Below the pieces are notes generated by a model, which was given only the letters and a program-made list of their open reading frames with translations, was not told where the DNA came from and did no database searches. From Planctomycetota bacterium (GTDB lineage Bacteria; Planctomycetota; Brocadiia; SM23-32), in NCBI GenBank assembly GCA_030628375.1, contig DAOVRD010000003.1, positions 1-36,727 of the forward strand: a stretch of DNA of 36,727 nt. Reading direction: 5' to 3'. Both the position numbers and the translations under genes were made by a program. Shown one piece after another: positions 1 through 8,710 of the stretch (positions within the stretch are counted from its first letter, which is position 1; the number at the start of each line of letters is the position of its first letter).

Positions 1-1236
1 CGCGAAGGGCTGGCCCTGTGCATCAATCACCTGACGGAAGGGGGAGTGCTGGCCGCCACGCGCGGCCGACAGCTTCCTCCCCGGGACAACGTCAAGCTCT
101 TCGCGACGATGTGCGCGGCACTGGAGGACCTGGGATACGCAGATCCCGGACGGCAGATGGTCCAGTTGCGGGATCATCAGGCCGCTGCCACGCTTGCCTT
201 CCGCACTCCCGTCTCCTCAGAACGGTGCGGCCTGCTCAAATCCGACGCCGCGCGCCTCGCCCTCGACATAGAGTGGTGCCCCTGCCCCGGCGTCCGCTAC
301 GACGAACAGACCCACCAGGTCGAAGGACCTGAAGGCAAGCCCTACTCCTATTTCCACCACGCGGCCGTGCAGATACTTTCGGAGCGGCGCGAACCGTTCT
401 TCCGGGATTGGATTTACAACGTGCGCCCCGCGACGGACGGCAGGCCCTACTTCTACGACTTCTTCCGCTGGAAATCGCTGCCCCGGTTCGTGGAGAGCTA
501 TGGCCATGAATGGCTCAGGCGCCTGGAACTGGGCTACGTAGTCCTGGTGTTCGCCCTCGTGCAGGCGGTCGTTGTGGGCGGCGTGCTGGTCCTCCTTCCG
601 CTGCTGCGGCTGCGGCGGGGGCGCGGCGTCTCGGGCGGTCGGGCGGCAACGGGCGCGTACTTCCTCCTGCTGGGGCTCGGCTACCTGATGCTGGAGATCG
701 TATTCCTTCTGAAGTTCACGTACTTCCTGGGCGATCCGATCTACGCGGCGGCCGGCGTGATCGGCGCGTTCCTGGTGTTCAGCGGCCTGGGAAGCGCGTC
801 GAGCCGTCGGCTCTGCTCCTCTCCGCAACGTGCGATCTGCGTGGCTGCGCTGGGGATCGCGGTGATGGCAACGTTGTACGCCGCCGGCCTGGACGCCGTG
901 TTCCGCACGCTGATCGGATGGCCGCTGGCCGCGCGTGTCGTCGCGTCGGCACTCCTGACGGCGCCACTGGCGTTTCTGATGGGATGGCCTTTCCCCAACG
1001 GCCTGACGCTGGTCCAGAGGACCAACCCGCCGCTGGCGCCCTGGGCCTGGGGGATGAACGGGTTCGCCTCGGTGGCGGCTTCGCCGCTGGCCGTCATCAT
1101 CGCCATCGGCGCAGGCTTCAACACCGTCCTCCTGGTAGCCTCAGCGCTCTACGTCACCGCCGCTGCCGTATCTTTCGCCCTGCGTGAGGGCGGAGCCGCA
1201 GGAGCGCCGGCCACCGGAAGCGTCCCACCGACGTGA
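1..1236 (+). CDS. Membrane-embedded spermidine-synthase-like protein, 3' part (5' end outside window)
   Basis: The frame is open from base 1, so the gene starts upstream and only the last ~411 residues are visible. The N-terminal ~150 residues look like the end of a spermidine-synthase/methyltransferase-type Rossmann domain, including LATRGR-like and TDGRPYFYDFFRW-like segments typical of large membrane-bound spermidine-synthase-related proteins. After that come about seven hydrophobic stretches (roughly codons 178-205, 218-245, 250-265, 278-300, 305-330, 345-395), including GYLMLEIVFLLKFTYFLG, a signature-like segment of these proteins. The family has a soluble aminopropyltransferase-like domain on a membrane base and its substrate is generally unknown. 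The gene ends with TGA at 1234-1236. I infer the family from motif resemblance only; real polyamine synthesis is not shown. Confidence 0.75.
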   Translation, partial: REGLALCINHLTEGGVLAATRGRQLPPRDNVKLFATMCAALEDLGYADPGRQMVQLRDHQAAATLAFRTPVSSERCGLLKSDAARLALDIEWCPCPGVRYDEQTHQVEGPEGKPYSYFHHAAVQILSERREPFFRDWIYNVRPATDGRPYFYDFFRWKSLPRFVESYGHEWLRRLELGYVVLVFALVQAVVVGGVLVLLPLLRLRRGRGVSGGRAATGAYFLLLGLGYLMLEIVFLLKFTYFLGDPIYAAAGVIGAFLVFSGLGSASSRRLCSSPQRAICVAALGIAVMATLYAAGLDAVFRTLIGWPLAARVVASALLTAPLAFLMGWPFPNGLTLVQRTNPPLAPWAWGMNGFASVAASPLAVIIAIGAGFNTVLLVASALYVTAAAVSFALREGGAAGAPATGSVPPT

Positions 1237-1432
1237 GGACGGGCATCCGCAGAAGAATTGAGGGGAGTTTACAGATCCGCCGCCGCCTCTCACGACTCAT
1301 CTTGCTCTGTAAAAACCTTTGTGTGGGTAGCCCCCGGCGTCTCGCCGGGGGCGGCATCAGTCCTCCAGCGCCGGGCGAGACGCCCAGGCAGAGACCGCTC
1401 GGATGTGTGCGTCGAGGCGTCGCACAACCCGG
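1237..1432. repeat. Convergent intergenic region with two facing palindromes (REP-like pair)
   Basis: Between two convergent genes. A perfect 10-bp stem (1330-1339 with 1343-1352, loop TCT) is followed by a second, smaller stem (1373-1377 with 1381-1385, loop AGA) whose core is the reverse complement of the first one's core. No T-run follows either stem, so a classic intrinsic terminator is not clear. The facing arrangement resembles paired REP elements and could also stop transcription from both sides. Confidence 0.6.
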
Positions 1433-3718
1433 TCATTCCAGTGCCTCCAGCAGCTCCACGGCTTGTTCCAGAGTCCGCTTGTCCCACCACTCGACGGTCT
1501 GGGGTGCCGGCCCGAACGGTGCGGACTTTCTGCCGGAGGACTTTTCGAGGTTGCTCTTGAGGGCCCGAATGGCCGGAAGGCTGTCTCTGTCGCCCAACTT
1601 CGCCAGCAGAAGGGCTGCACACGCTTGCTCGGTAGCTCCCCCTGGAAGCTCCGGTGCCCACGGGATGTAGATATTGCCTGCCAGGGGGGCGTAAGAACCC
1701 ACCATCGCCGGCCTGTCGAGGGCCTTCTCAATCGCCTCGATTACCTCTGGGCGCAACTGCCTCTTGGGCGGGTACTCGGGCGGCTTGTCCATTACGCCCC
1801 TAAGAGCCTGGATCGCCGCGTCCGTCCCCATCCTTCCCAGAGCGGCAATGGTCTCCCTTCTGTTCCTGGGGGAGGGACCGGCCAGGGCCTCACGGACCAC
1901 GCGGAGCAGGACGCGCTTGGGCGTAGCGTCACCCATCAACTCCCCCCGGCCAACGCTGAAGAGCCAGATGGCGACACCGTTGAGACTTTCAAGATCGTCT
2001 CCCACCATCTCGACCGCCGCGTTCACGTCCGCCTCGTCGAGCCGAAGCAAGGTGGCAACCACGAGGTTCGCCGCCAGCTCTCCCACTTCCCATCCCCGCC
2101 TGCGGATACCGAGGAGCCTGAAGCAAAGCTGCGCCCTGGCTACGGGGTCGGGCACGCTCCTGGCAAGGGCCTGGAGCACTTCATCTCTGGACGCGTCATC
2201 CTGCATCAGTTCGCGGACCTGCGGCGGTAGCAAATCCCAATATTGCCGCCACCCTGACCACATCTGCGTGGCTTTCCTTCCATACTGCTTTCGCTCATTC
2301 TGGGGACCCTCCAGACCATGGTCGGCAAGCCATCTGCACAGGTAATCCGCGCTCCCGGCGGTCAGCCCTCCATCGCCAGGCCACCCGCCGGGCCAGCGCA
2401 AGTTCTTGCCATGGTGGAAGCTGAGCGAGGCAGTCAACTCGTCGCCCCTGTAGAACTCGAACGTCGGATTGCCATGGCACGCGCACATGGCACCAGGCCG
2501 CTCCATCACCCGGATGTTCCCGATGACCTCGCGGACCTTCGCCGCGTTCGCTTCCTCCAAGAGCGTTTGCTGCTCATCCACGTTCTGTATGCCGGTACCG
2601 CCCGAACGCACACGGATACGCGTCGTCCCCTCCAAGGCACCGTACAGCGCCTCGTCCCACCGATGCAGGACACGGCAGCGAGGATTGGCTTCCGAGAAAG
2701 CGGCGACCTCATCCGCGGTGAGTAGAGTAGACATTACGTCCAGCTCGCGAAGTGCTGGCAGCTCCCCTGTCGGCAGCTTGCAGGCCCACGACGAATGCGC
2801 GTCAACCCATGTGAGGGCGTCGCACCGCGTTAGGGGTGACAGATCTCTCACACGCGTCCACGCGACAGTCAACCGCTTGAGGGAATCCAGCTTGGGAACC
2901 ATCGAGATGTCATAGAGTGAATCGCACATGGAAAGATCCAGGTGGCGCAACGCACCCAAAGAAGCCATCGCCTCGGTGTTGTCCAGCCGCGCGTCCTGCA
3001 GGCATAAGCACCTGATGCCACTCGAGCTAATGAGCCCCACGTCGAAAGGCACACTCCCAACGCTGTCCAACCTGAAGAACGCCAGGTTCTGCAGCGCCCG
3101 CAGGGACGAGTAATCCTGGAACCCTCCGCCCTCGCCCTCAATGCACAGATATCGGAGCTCGGCAGGCAGCTCAGGGAACTTGCCTGGCGGGAAATCCGCC
3201 GCCTGCATCGTTATTGTTACGCAAAGGCGGTCCAGATCGGCGCGCTCGATGCTACGCGCTACCTCCTCGTCCCAGTGGTCCAGGCGGACACCCCAAAGGC
3301 CCTTCATCTCCTCGTCGGAGAGTTGCAGCAAAGGGTTGGATACCTCCCTGCGGAGGCCTCCGGCAGTCATGCGCCCGGTCGGGCCAAGTTCACCGAAGCT
3401 CCACGAAACCGTGGCAGCCACTACGCGTTCCGTGTCGAGACCTTCCCGGAGCAGCAGGCGGCCGTCCTCATGTGCCGTAGTCTTGAAGTGGTACGTGCCT
3501 GGCGCCCCGAGGGTGAGGAACGTGTAGTCAATGCGGATGACGTCGCCCGGTTGCGGATCATCCGGCGTGCCGTTAAGAGACATCACGTACGGGTGGATGG
3601 GCTTGCCGTCCAGGGTAAACGTGTAGCCCTCCTGCGATTGGTTGCCCACAGCGGGCATGGACATGGCAACAACGAGCGCTGCAATGCAGACCGCGACACA
3701 ACAGGTATCCCTATTCAT
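1433..3718 (-). CDS. Secreted leucine-rich-repeat / HEAT-like repeat protein
   Basis: 761 residues. ATG at 3718 is preceded by AAGGAG about 10 nt upstream. Residues 1-25 form a signal peptide (short basic start, AALVVAMSMPAVG). Residues ~30-125 look like a beta-sandwich region. Residues ~175-365 contain irregular leucine-rich repeats (for example LRHLDLSMCDSLYDI, LKRLTVAWTRVRDLSPL, LRELDVMSTLLTADEV). The last ~280 residues are helical and repeat-like (ETIAALGRMGTDAAIQAL, ACAALLLAKLGDRDSLPAI), resembling HEAT repeats. No catalytic motif is visible, so binding or scaffolding outside the cytoplasm is the most I would infer. It follows the beta-helix gene by 47 nt on the same strand and is probably co-transcribed with it. 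Confidence 0.8.
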   Translation of the reverse strand: MNRDTCCVAVCIAALVVAMSMPAVGNQSQEGYTFTLDGKPIHPYVMSLNGTPDDPQPGDVIRIDYTFLTLGAPGTYHFKTTAHEDGRLLLREGLDTERVVAATVSWSFGELGPTGRMTAGGLRREVSNPLLQLSDEEMKGLWGVRLDHWDEEVARSIERADLDRLCVTITMQAADFPPGKFPELPAELRYLCIEGEGGGFQDYSSLRALQNLAFFRLDSVGSVPFDVGLISSSGIRCLCLQDARLDNTEAMASLGALRHLDLSMCDSLYDISMVPKLDSLKRLTVAWTRVRDLSPLTRCDALTWVDAHSSWACKLPTGELPALRELDVMSTLLTADEVAAFSEANPRCRVLHRWDEALYGALEGTTRIRVRSGGTGIQNVDEQQTLLEEANAAKVREVIGNIRVMERPGAMCACHGNPTFEFYRGDELTASLSFHHGKNLRWPGGWPGDGGLTAGSADYLCRWLADHGLEGPQNERKQYGRKATQMWSGWRQYWDLLPPQVRELMQDDASRDEVLQALARSVPDPVARAQLCFRLLGIRRRGWEVGELAANLVVATLLRLDEADVNAAVEMVGDDLESLNGVAIWLFSVGRGELMGDATPKRVLLRVVREALAGPSPRNRRETIAALGRMGTDAAIQALRGVMDKPPEYPPKRQLRPEVIEAIEKALDRPAMVGSYAPLAGNIYIPWAPELPGGATEQACAALLLAKLGDRDSLPAIRALKSNLEKSSGRKSAPFGPAPQTVEWWDKRTLEQAVELLEALE

Positions 3719-3765
3719 CCCTGCACCCTCTCCTTCGCAGCAGAAGTCGGCAGGCGCTTGGAAAC

Positions 3766-4977
3766 CTAGTCCCGGCGGGCTACCCGCAGAATCCCCTCCG
3801 CATCCATGGGGACCAGCCGCGGCATCGGCGCTTGAGCACGGTCCCCGCTGCGCGTTTGGGGGACCAACTGGCCATCAATAATGATGTTCTCCGCCCTGCC
3901 GATCCGATACTTCTCGGGCTCTGCGCCCTGGCTGACGAAAACACTGCCCTGAACTTCGACGTCGTGCGGCATGCAGCCTTCGACCGGTATGCCGTTGTGC
4001 TCGCCGTAGCTGATGGAGATGCCAACGGGCCGGCGGCCGGAAAGGTTGCGGAACAGGTTGCCTCGGATGATGCCGGAGCCGTCCCGTATCCCGACGCCGT
4101 GACGAACGTTCTCGAAGATGTTGTTCTCGACCACGAACGTGCCGTCCATGCCCGGATGGGTGTCCACGGCGCAAAGCCGGTACCGCGTCCGATCGTCGCC
4201 ATTGACGCGATTGTGCGTGAACTCCCAGTGTGTCTTTCGAAAACCGGGCTTGTGGACGTACCTTCCCAGCCGCCTGGGACTGCCCCAGTCAAGCGACCCG
4301 TTGGAGGCCAGGCAGTGTCGGCATTGGCTGAACTCGTTGTCCATCACCAGCACGTAGGCCCCCGAGTAGACCGCCACACCGTACCCCAGGCCGTCGCGCG
4401 GACAGTCGTGGATGTAACAATGGTCCACTTGAGCCGTGGCCTCACTGGCGAAATTGGTGGCATAGCTGAAGCCCAGAAGCTCGCAGTGGTCTATGCGGAT
4501 GTTCTGCTTGCCGGATACGTTGATGCCGTAGGTGTTGTTGGTTTTGCTTTGGCTCGTGTCCGCGCCCTGGAGCTTCAGGCGCGTGAAGCGCACCCCGTCC
4601 CCGTCGACGCGAAACAGGTGAGTGTCCCGGCCTTCGGTCTGACATAGCGTCGTGGGTCCTTCGCCGAACAGGGTCAGCCCGCCGGGCACGCGCACCTCCT
4701 TCTGGAACACGTATCGGCCGGCGGGCAGGAACACCGCGTCGGTGCCTTCCTCGAGCGCCCGCTCACACGCCGCTTGCACCGCGCCGTCGGTCCGCCCCTC
4801 CACGGTGACACGCGTGGCGAACTCCCTCTCCTCAGCGTCGCTCAACGGCACGTCCGCACCGACAGCGCCGCGTGGCCCCACGGCCGGCATCTCTGCGCCC
4901 GGCTCCCGGTCCGCCGGCGCCCCGATCCCATGAACGACAAGCAGCATCAGCACCGCCGACACCATTGCTCCACTCAT
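3766..4977 (-). CDS. Secreted right-handed beta-helix protein (pectate-lyase-like fold)
   Basis: 403 residues. The start is supported by a strong AGGAGGTGA seven nt before ATG 4977. Residues 1-19 are a hydrophobic signal segment. From ~60 a pectate-lyase-like N-terminal strand region is followed by repeated short rungs such as NIRIDHCELLGFS, AQVDHCYIHDC, YVLVMDNEFSQC, FVVENNIFENV and IIRGNLFRNLSG. These are the regular turns of a parallel beta-helix, a fold used by polysaccharide lyases, epimerases and many extracellular binding proteins. I cannot identify catalytic residues, so the substrate is unknown, though carbohydrate is likely. It lies between two other exported-protein genes on the same strand. 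Confidence 0.8.
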   Translation of the reverse strand: MSGAMVSAVLMLLVVHGIGAPADREPGAEMPAVGPRGAVGADVPLSDAEEREFATRVTVEGRTDGAVQAACERALEEGTDAVFLPAGRYVFQKEVRVPGGLTLFGEGPTTLCQTEGRDTHLFRVDGDGVRFTRLKLQGADTSQSKTNNTYGINVSGKQNIRIDHCELLGFSYATNFASEATAQVDHCYIHDCPRDGLGYGVAVYSGAYVLVMDNEFSQCRHCLASNGSLDWGSPRRLGRYVHKPGFRKTHWEFTHNRVNGDDRTRYRLCAVDTHPGMDGTFVVENNIFENVRHGVGIRDGSGIIRGNLFRNLSGRRPVGISISYGEHNGIPVEGCMPHDVEVQGSVFVSQGAEPEKYRIGRAENIIIDGQLVPQTRSGDRAQAPMPRLVPMDAEGILRVARRD

Positions 4978-5051
4978 CGCCCTGTCACCTCCTGATAGAT
5001 GCCCATCGGCGTCCAGACATGCGCCGGCGGCCCCCCGAGCGGCTGCCGGAC

Positions 5052-6119
5052 TCAGTCCCCCTGGCTCTTCACGGGGCCGATGTAGGTCGCAGCGACCACG
5101 ATGTCGTCGAACAGAACCCGGTTCGTCGGATTTGGATACCTTACTCTGTTCCGGCGCACTGAGTTCTCGGTGACGTAGTGCAGCAGCCAGAAGAAGTTGA
5201 CTTTCAACTCATCGCTTGTGCGCCAGCGGAATCCTTCGAACGCCTCGCCGTTGTCATCCAGAAGGCGGAATCCCATCCCCGTCCACTGGGAGCGCGGCGC
5301 GCCGCGCAAGAAGTGGGCCGTCAGTTCCCCGTCCAGCCAGAGGGCCAGCTCGCCGTCGGGGCGATCCGGCTCGGAATTGCACTTGAGCATGATTTCCACG
5401 CACTGCCACCGGTTGCGGGGCACCGGAGCGGGCCGCGCCGGACGCAGGCCGTTGCCCCAGTACTTACCGTCGGCCGAGACCTTCATTTCGTGCCAGTAGA
5501 CGTAGAAGCCCCAGGCGCCCGGCGGGGGGAAGCGACCGTTCCCGCCGAAGGGCTCGATGCCCGCCGTCATCCGATCGTCCCCGCGCGGACGTTCGCCGGC
5601 ACCGCCCTGCGGCCAGGGGGTCGAGGGATTGTAGCCGCCCAGATGCACGAAGTGATGGATGTAGCCCGCATCCGGCGGGAACTTCACGTAGAAGCGGGCG
5701 AACGCCCTGTCCACACCGCGCCGCAAGCGGGTGTAGAGATGCCCGCCCGTGTCCTTGCCCAGGGTGGCGGTCACTTCAAGCGAGCGCCTGCCCGAGCTGG
5801 CCGGCGGCACGTCGCTGCTGAAGGCCATCACCTGGCCGTCCCTGTTGCTGATGTCGCTCCAGCGTTCGGCCAGGTCCCCTATGGTTCCCGTCTCGAAGCT
5901 CTCGGCCAGAAGGACGGCCGGGTCCGCGTCTATGCCGATGTCGCCGGGATAGTTCCCGGCAAGGCCCGTCCCCTCCGGCTTGCCCGAGGGGACGGGCAAG
6001 CCGGAGGGCTGGCCGTCCGGACCCTGCGCGTCGGCCGCCGACGGGCTGCACCCGAGCGGCAGCATGAGGCCCACGACCATCGCAAGCGCCATACCCGTGA
6101 CGGCGAACCACCTTCTCAT
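5052..6119 (-). CDS. Lipoprotein with concanavalin-like / polysaccharide-lyase-like domain
   Basis: 355 residues from ATG 6119. I chose this start because CAGGAG lies ~7 nt upstream and it places a textbook lipoprotein signal at the N-terminus: MRRW, hydrophobic core, lipobox LPLGC with Cys24. An upstream in-frame start at 6248 would lie before the likely promoter. After a Pro/Gly-rich linker, residues ~70-350 are beta-rich (GHLYTRLRRGVDRAFARFYVKF, WQCVEIMLKCN, GELALWLDGEL, RVLFDDIVVAATYIG), resembling jelly-roll domains of polysaccharide lyases and LamG-type carbohydrate binders. It is probably anchored to a membrane and binds or cleaves polysaccharide; the exact activity is not determinable. 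First gene of a likely three-gene unit of exported proteins. Confidence 0.75.
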   Translation of the reverse strand: MRRWFAVTGMALAMVVGLMLPLGCSPSAADAQGPDGQPSGLPVPSGKPEGTGLAGNYPGDIGIDADPAVLLAESFETGTIGDLAERWSDISNRDGQVMAFSSDVPPASSGRRSLEVTATLGKDTGGHLYTRLRRGVDRAFARFYVKFPPDAGYIHHFVHLGGYNPSTPWPQGGAGERPRGDDRMTAGIEPFGGNGRFPPPGAWGFYVYWHEMKVSADGKYWGNGLRPARPAPVPRNRWQCVEIMLKCNSEPDRPDGELALWLDGELTAHFLRGAPRSQWTGMGFRLLDDNGEAFEGFRWRTSDELKVNFFWLLHYVTENSVRRNRVRYPNPTNRVLFDDIVVAATYIGPVKSQGD

Positions 6120-6188
6120 TCGCCTCTCCTGATCCCCAATTTGACCAGCCCCCGCATGAGACCGTCGCGCCCGCCGGCCGCCGCGGGA

Positions 6189-6217
6189 ATCATAGGCGAC
6201 GGGCCCACAATTGGCAA
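6189..6217 (-). promoter_or_regulatory. Sigma-70-type promoter for the lipoprotein gene
   Basis: On the minus strand TTGCCA (6212-6217) and TATGAT (6189-6194) are separated by exactly 17 nt, each one mismatch from consensus. Predicted transcription start is near 6182, giving a leader of ~60 nt before ATG 6119. This also argues against the longer reading start at 6248. Confidence 0.6.
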
Positions 6218-6263
6218 ACGCCCGGTCCGCTTCGTGGGAACGGCGCAACGGCCCGAATGCGCC

Positions 6264-7064
6264 TCACTGCGAGTTCAGCAGGTCAACGATGCTGGTGGGG
6301 TGCTCGCGCTCCTCCGTGTGCGGCGGCTTGTCCCCGACCTGGCGATAGCGCACCACCAGTTTGTAGGGCGGCTGGATGTCAATGCGGCCGAAGCTCGACG
6401 GGTCTTCGGCAAAACGCCGGGCGACCCGCCGTGCCGCCTCCTCGATCTCCTGCCGCACCACCTCGGGATGGCGATGAATGGCCGCTTCGTGGGAACGGCC
6501 GTAGGCGTCCCTCTCCAACTCGTCGCCCTTGCCGGCCAGCGTTCCCTCCTTGCCGGCCACAGTCTCCACCCACGGCGTCAGCTCCTTCGCCTCGCGGCAG
6601 AAGGCCGCGTCCCCGGACGCGAAGATGATGGGCACGTCCAGTTCGTTCGCGCACAGGACCATCTGACCGTACTCGCCGATCGAGATGCCGTTGATACTCA
6701 TGTCAATGATGCCGAACCACTGCGTATGGGGGATGTGGGCATGAGGCGTGCCGGCCTTGGCGTGCTGGCCCACGAAGGCCAGGGCGTCGTAGGACGCGTC
6801 GAGCACGGACGGCCAGCCCATCCGGCCTCGCATCATCCGCGCCCGCCTGTCCAGCAGCTCGATGTCCATCGCCCCGCTCCCGTGTCCGTCGGCCACGACG
6901 ATGTCGTCGAAGCCGGCGTCGGCAAAGCCGCGCACGGCGGCGTTCACCTCCTCCGTGACCAGCCGGCGTGCCTTCTCATGGTAGCGCCCGGACGGCGAAA
7001 GGTAGTCCTCCACGTTGACGATGCCGGCCACGCCTTCCATGTCCGTCTCCACGTACATCTTCAT
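6264..7064 (-). CDS. M55-family (DppA-like) D-aminopeptidase / metallopeptidase
   Basis: 266 residues, the usual length for M55. ATG 7064 is preceded by GGGAG at ~7 nt. The N-terminus reads VETDMEGVAG, giving the M55 zinc ligands Asp8 and Glu10. Further expected ligands are visible at His61 (ADGHGSG), His101 (VGQHAKAG) and Glu131 (ISIGEYGQ). Characterised members are zinc-dependent D-aminopeptidases acting on short D-amino-acid peptides, for example from peptidoglycan. It is 57 nt downstream of galactokinase on the same strand and is probably co-transcribed, although the two have no obvious shared pathway. Family call is strong; substrate is inferred from the family. Confidence 0.9.
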   Translation of the reverse strand: MKMYVETDMEGVAGIVNVEDYLSPSGRYHEKARRLVTEEVNAAVRGFADAGFDDIVVADGHGSGAMDIELLDRRARMMRGRMGWPSVLDASYDALAFVGQHAKAGTPHAHIPHTQWFGIIDMSINGISIGEYGQMVLCANELDVPIIFASGDAAFCREAKELTPWVETVAGKEGTLAGKGDELERDAYGRSHEAAIHRHPEVVRQEIEEAARRVARRFAEDPSSFGRIDIQPPYKLVVRYRQVGDKPPHTEEREHPTSIVDLLNSQ

Positions 7065-7121
7065 CTGACACTCCCTTCCGTTCTGGCACGACGCCTCCGC
7101 ACCGAGCGCGCGCACACCGGA

Positions 7122-8486
7122 TCACCCAACCCGCTGTCGCAGAGCGCCCGGCGCCGGCTGGAACACGAACACGTTCTCAGTCCGAGGAACCCGCCGCGAC
7201 TTGTAGAAGCCCGTATCGAGGGCGTGCGTTATCGCCTCGACGCGGTCGCGGTGCGCAAGGGCGATGGCAAAACCGCCGAAGCCCGCCCCCGTCAGGCGCG
7301 CACCCAGCGCTCCGGCCCCCCGCATGAGGGCCACCAATTGGTCCAGCTCGTAGCAACTGATCTCGTAGTCATCCGCGCAACTCCGGTGCGACTCGTCCAT
7401 CAGGCGGCCGAACTCCTCGAGGTCGCCGCACGCGAGACACTCCGCAGCCCGCTCGGTCCGCGCCGCTTCGCTCAGGACGTGTCGGCATCGCTGGACCACC
7501 TTGAGGCCGTCGCCCGGCATGGGCAGCAGCCGGCCGTTCGCCATCCGCAGGAACCGCTGCGCGAACTGGCCCGGCTGGATGCCGAACAGCGCCGAAGCTC
7601 GGCCCAGCGAAAGGCCCTCGCGCCGTCCGAGCACACGCTTCAGCAGGCCGACCATCCCCTCCGGCGCCACGTCGGGCCGCGCCGACGCCAGGTCGGCCAG
7701 GCGCTCGGGGGGCTCGACGCCAAGTTCACGCGCCAGCAGGCACACGGCCATTCGACACTCCAGGACGCGGCGGTTGTAGGCGAGAAGCGACTCGCCCGTC
7801 TTCTGCGCCCTGACCGTGCTGTGGGCGGCCACTATCCTGTAGTCCCGCGGAAACGCGACCCGCGTCACCCGCAGCGGGAAGAAGTCAATCTTCAGGACCT
7901 CCCCCTCTCGCGCGAGCAGGCAGACGGCCTGGTCCATGCCTCCTCCCTGTGTGCCGACGTAGTGTTCGGCCTCGGCCATCCGCTCCGCCATGGCCCGTCT
8001 GTCCGGTTCCATATCGTTCACAGCACTGAAGGCAAGCGCCGATGCCACAACCAGCGCGGTAGACGATGAAAGGCCCGCCGCCGGCGGAATGTCCCCTGCC
8101 ACCAGGCACGACATCCCCTTCAATTCGCCTACAGCCCTGCCCTGACTCAGGGCAAGTTCGACCAGGGATTGCACGCCCGCCTTGACGTAATTCCCCCAAT
8201 CTGCGGCGGCGTACGGAGCAATCGGGTCGGACAGCGCGAACCGGCGGTCTCCGTAAAGGGAACCGTCGGCGTTCTTCAGTTCGACCAGGCCGTCGTCGCG
8301 CGGCGCGACGGCCATCCGGATGGCCCGGTTGATGGCCATCGGCATGACGGGGAAGCCGTTGTAGTCGGTGTGCTCGCCGATCAGGTTAATGCGGCCGGGC
8401 GCTCGGACGAGCCAGGCGGGCCGCCGGTTGCCGAACCCCGCACTGAACTGCTCGGCAAGACCCTGGAATTCGTCGCAAACCGCCAC
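7122..8486 (-). CDS. galK: Galactokinase (GHMP kinase family)
   Basis: 454 residues from GTG 8486, chosen because GATGAGG sits about 8 nt upstream and the protein then begins just before the family's N-terminal domain. All three GHMP motifs are visible: the galactokinase signature RAPGRINLIGEHTDYNGF near the N-terminus, the ATP-binding loop PPAAGLSSSTAL, and the C-terminal LTGAGFGGFAIAL. It should phosphorylate galactose, or a related sugar, at C1 in the Leloir pathway. It is longer than the ~390 residues typical of E. coli GalK because of extra central sequence, so a related sugar-1-kinase is possible. No galT or galE is nearby. The region just upstream of GTG is the low-coordinate copy of a direct repeat. 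Confidence 0.9.
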   Translation of the reverse strand: MAVCDEFQGLAEQFSAGFGNRRPAWLVRAPGRINLIGEHTDYNGFPVMPMAINRAIRMAVAPRDDGLVELKNADGSLYGDRRFALSDPIAPYAAADWGNYVKAGVQSLVELALSQGRAVGELKGMSCLVAGDIPPAAGLSSSTALVVASALAFSAVNDMEPDRRAMAERMAEAEHYVGTQGGGMDQAVCLLAREGEVLKIDFFPLRVTRVAFPRDYRIVAAHSTVRAQKTGESLLAYNRRVLECRMAVCLLARELGVEPPERLADLASARPDVAPEGMVGLLKRVLGRREGLSLGRASALFGIQPGQFAQRFLRMANGRLLPMPGDGLKVVQRCRHVLSEAARTERAAECLACGDLEEFGRLMDESHRSCADDYEISCYELDQLVALMRGAGALGARLTGAGFGGFAIALAHRDRVEAITHALDTGFYKSRRVPRTENVFVFQPAPGALRQRVG

Positions 8487-8522
8487 CTGAGTGTCCTCAT
8501 CCCGAAGCGGGCCTCGGATTCT

Positions 8523-8710
8523 ACCCGACCCGGCAGGTCTTGCCAACGTTCGCACACAGGCGCACTCCCTCGGCAGCCGTAGGGGCGGTTCGGGAACTTT
8601 AGCCGCCTTGGCGGCCGCCCCCACACTCGGAGGCTACGGCCCAAGGATGAGCGTGCCCTTCCGCACAGAGAAGTCATCGTCCCCGGAGAACACCAGGTAG
8701 ACGGTCCGGC
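8523..8710. repeat. Direct repeat, copy A (3' end of hydrolase gene plus palindrome)
   Basis: Nearly identical to 10749-10926, with only a handful of substitutions and one ~10-nt indel. Copy A holds the last ~25 codons of the hydrolase gene, a degenerate GTAGGGGCGG palindrome (arms 8579-8588 and 8615-8624) and the region upstream of galK. Confidence 0.9.

Noticed and set aside
1330-1352. Classic rho-independent terminator
   Set aside because: The 10-bp stem is strong but no T-run follows on either strand, so I recorded it as a palindromic repeat.
5178-8069. A 963-codon open frame on the plus strand
   Set aside because: It lies opposite the lipoprotein, M55 and galactokinase genes, whose motifs are clear; the translation is His/Arg/Pro-rich with no domain, as expected of an antisense shadow in GC-rich DNA.
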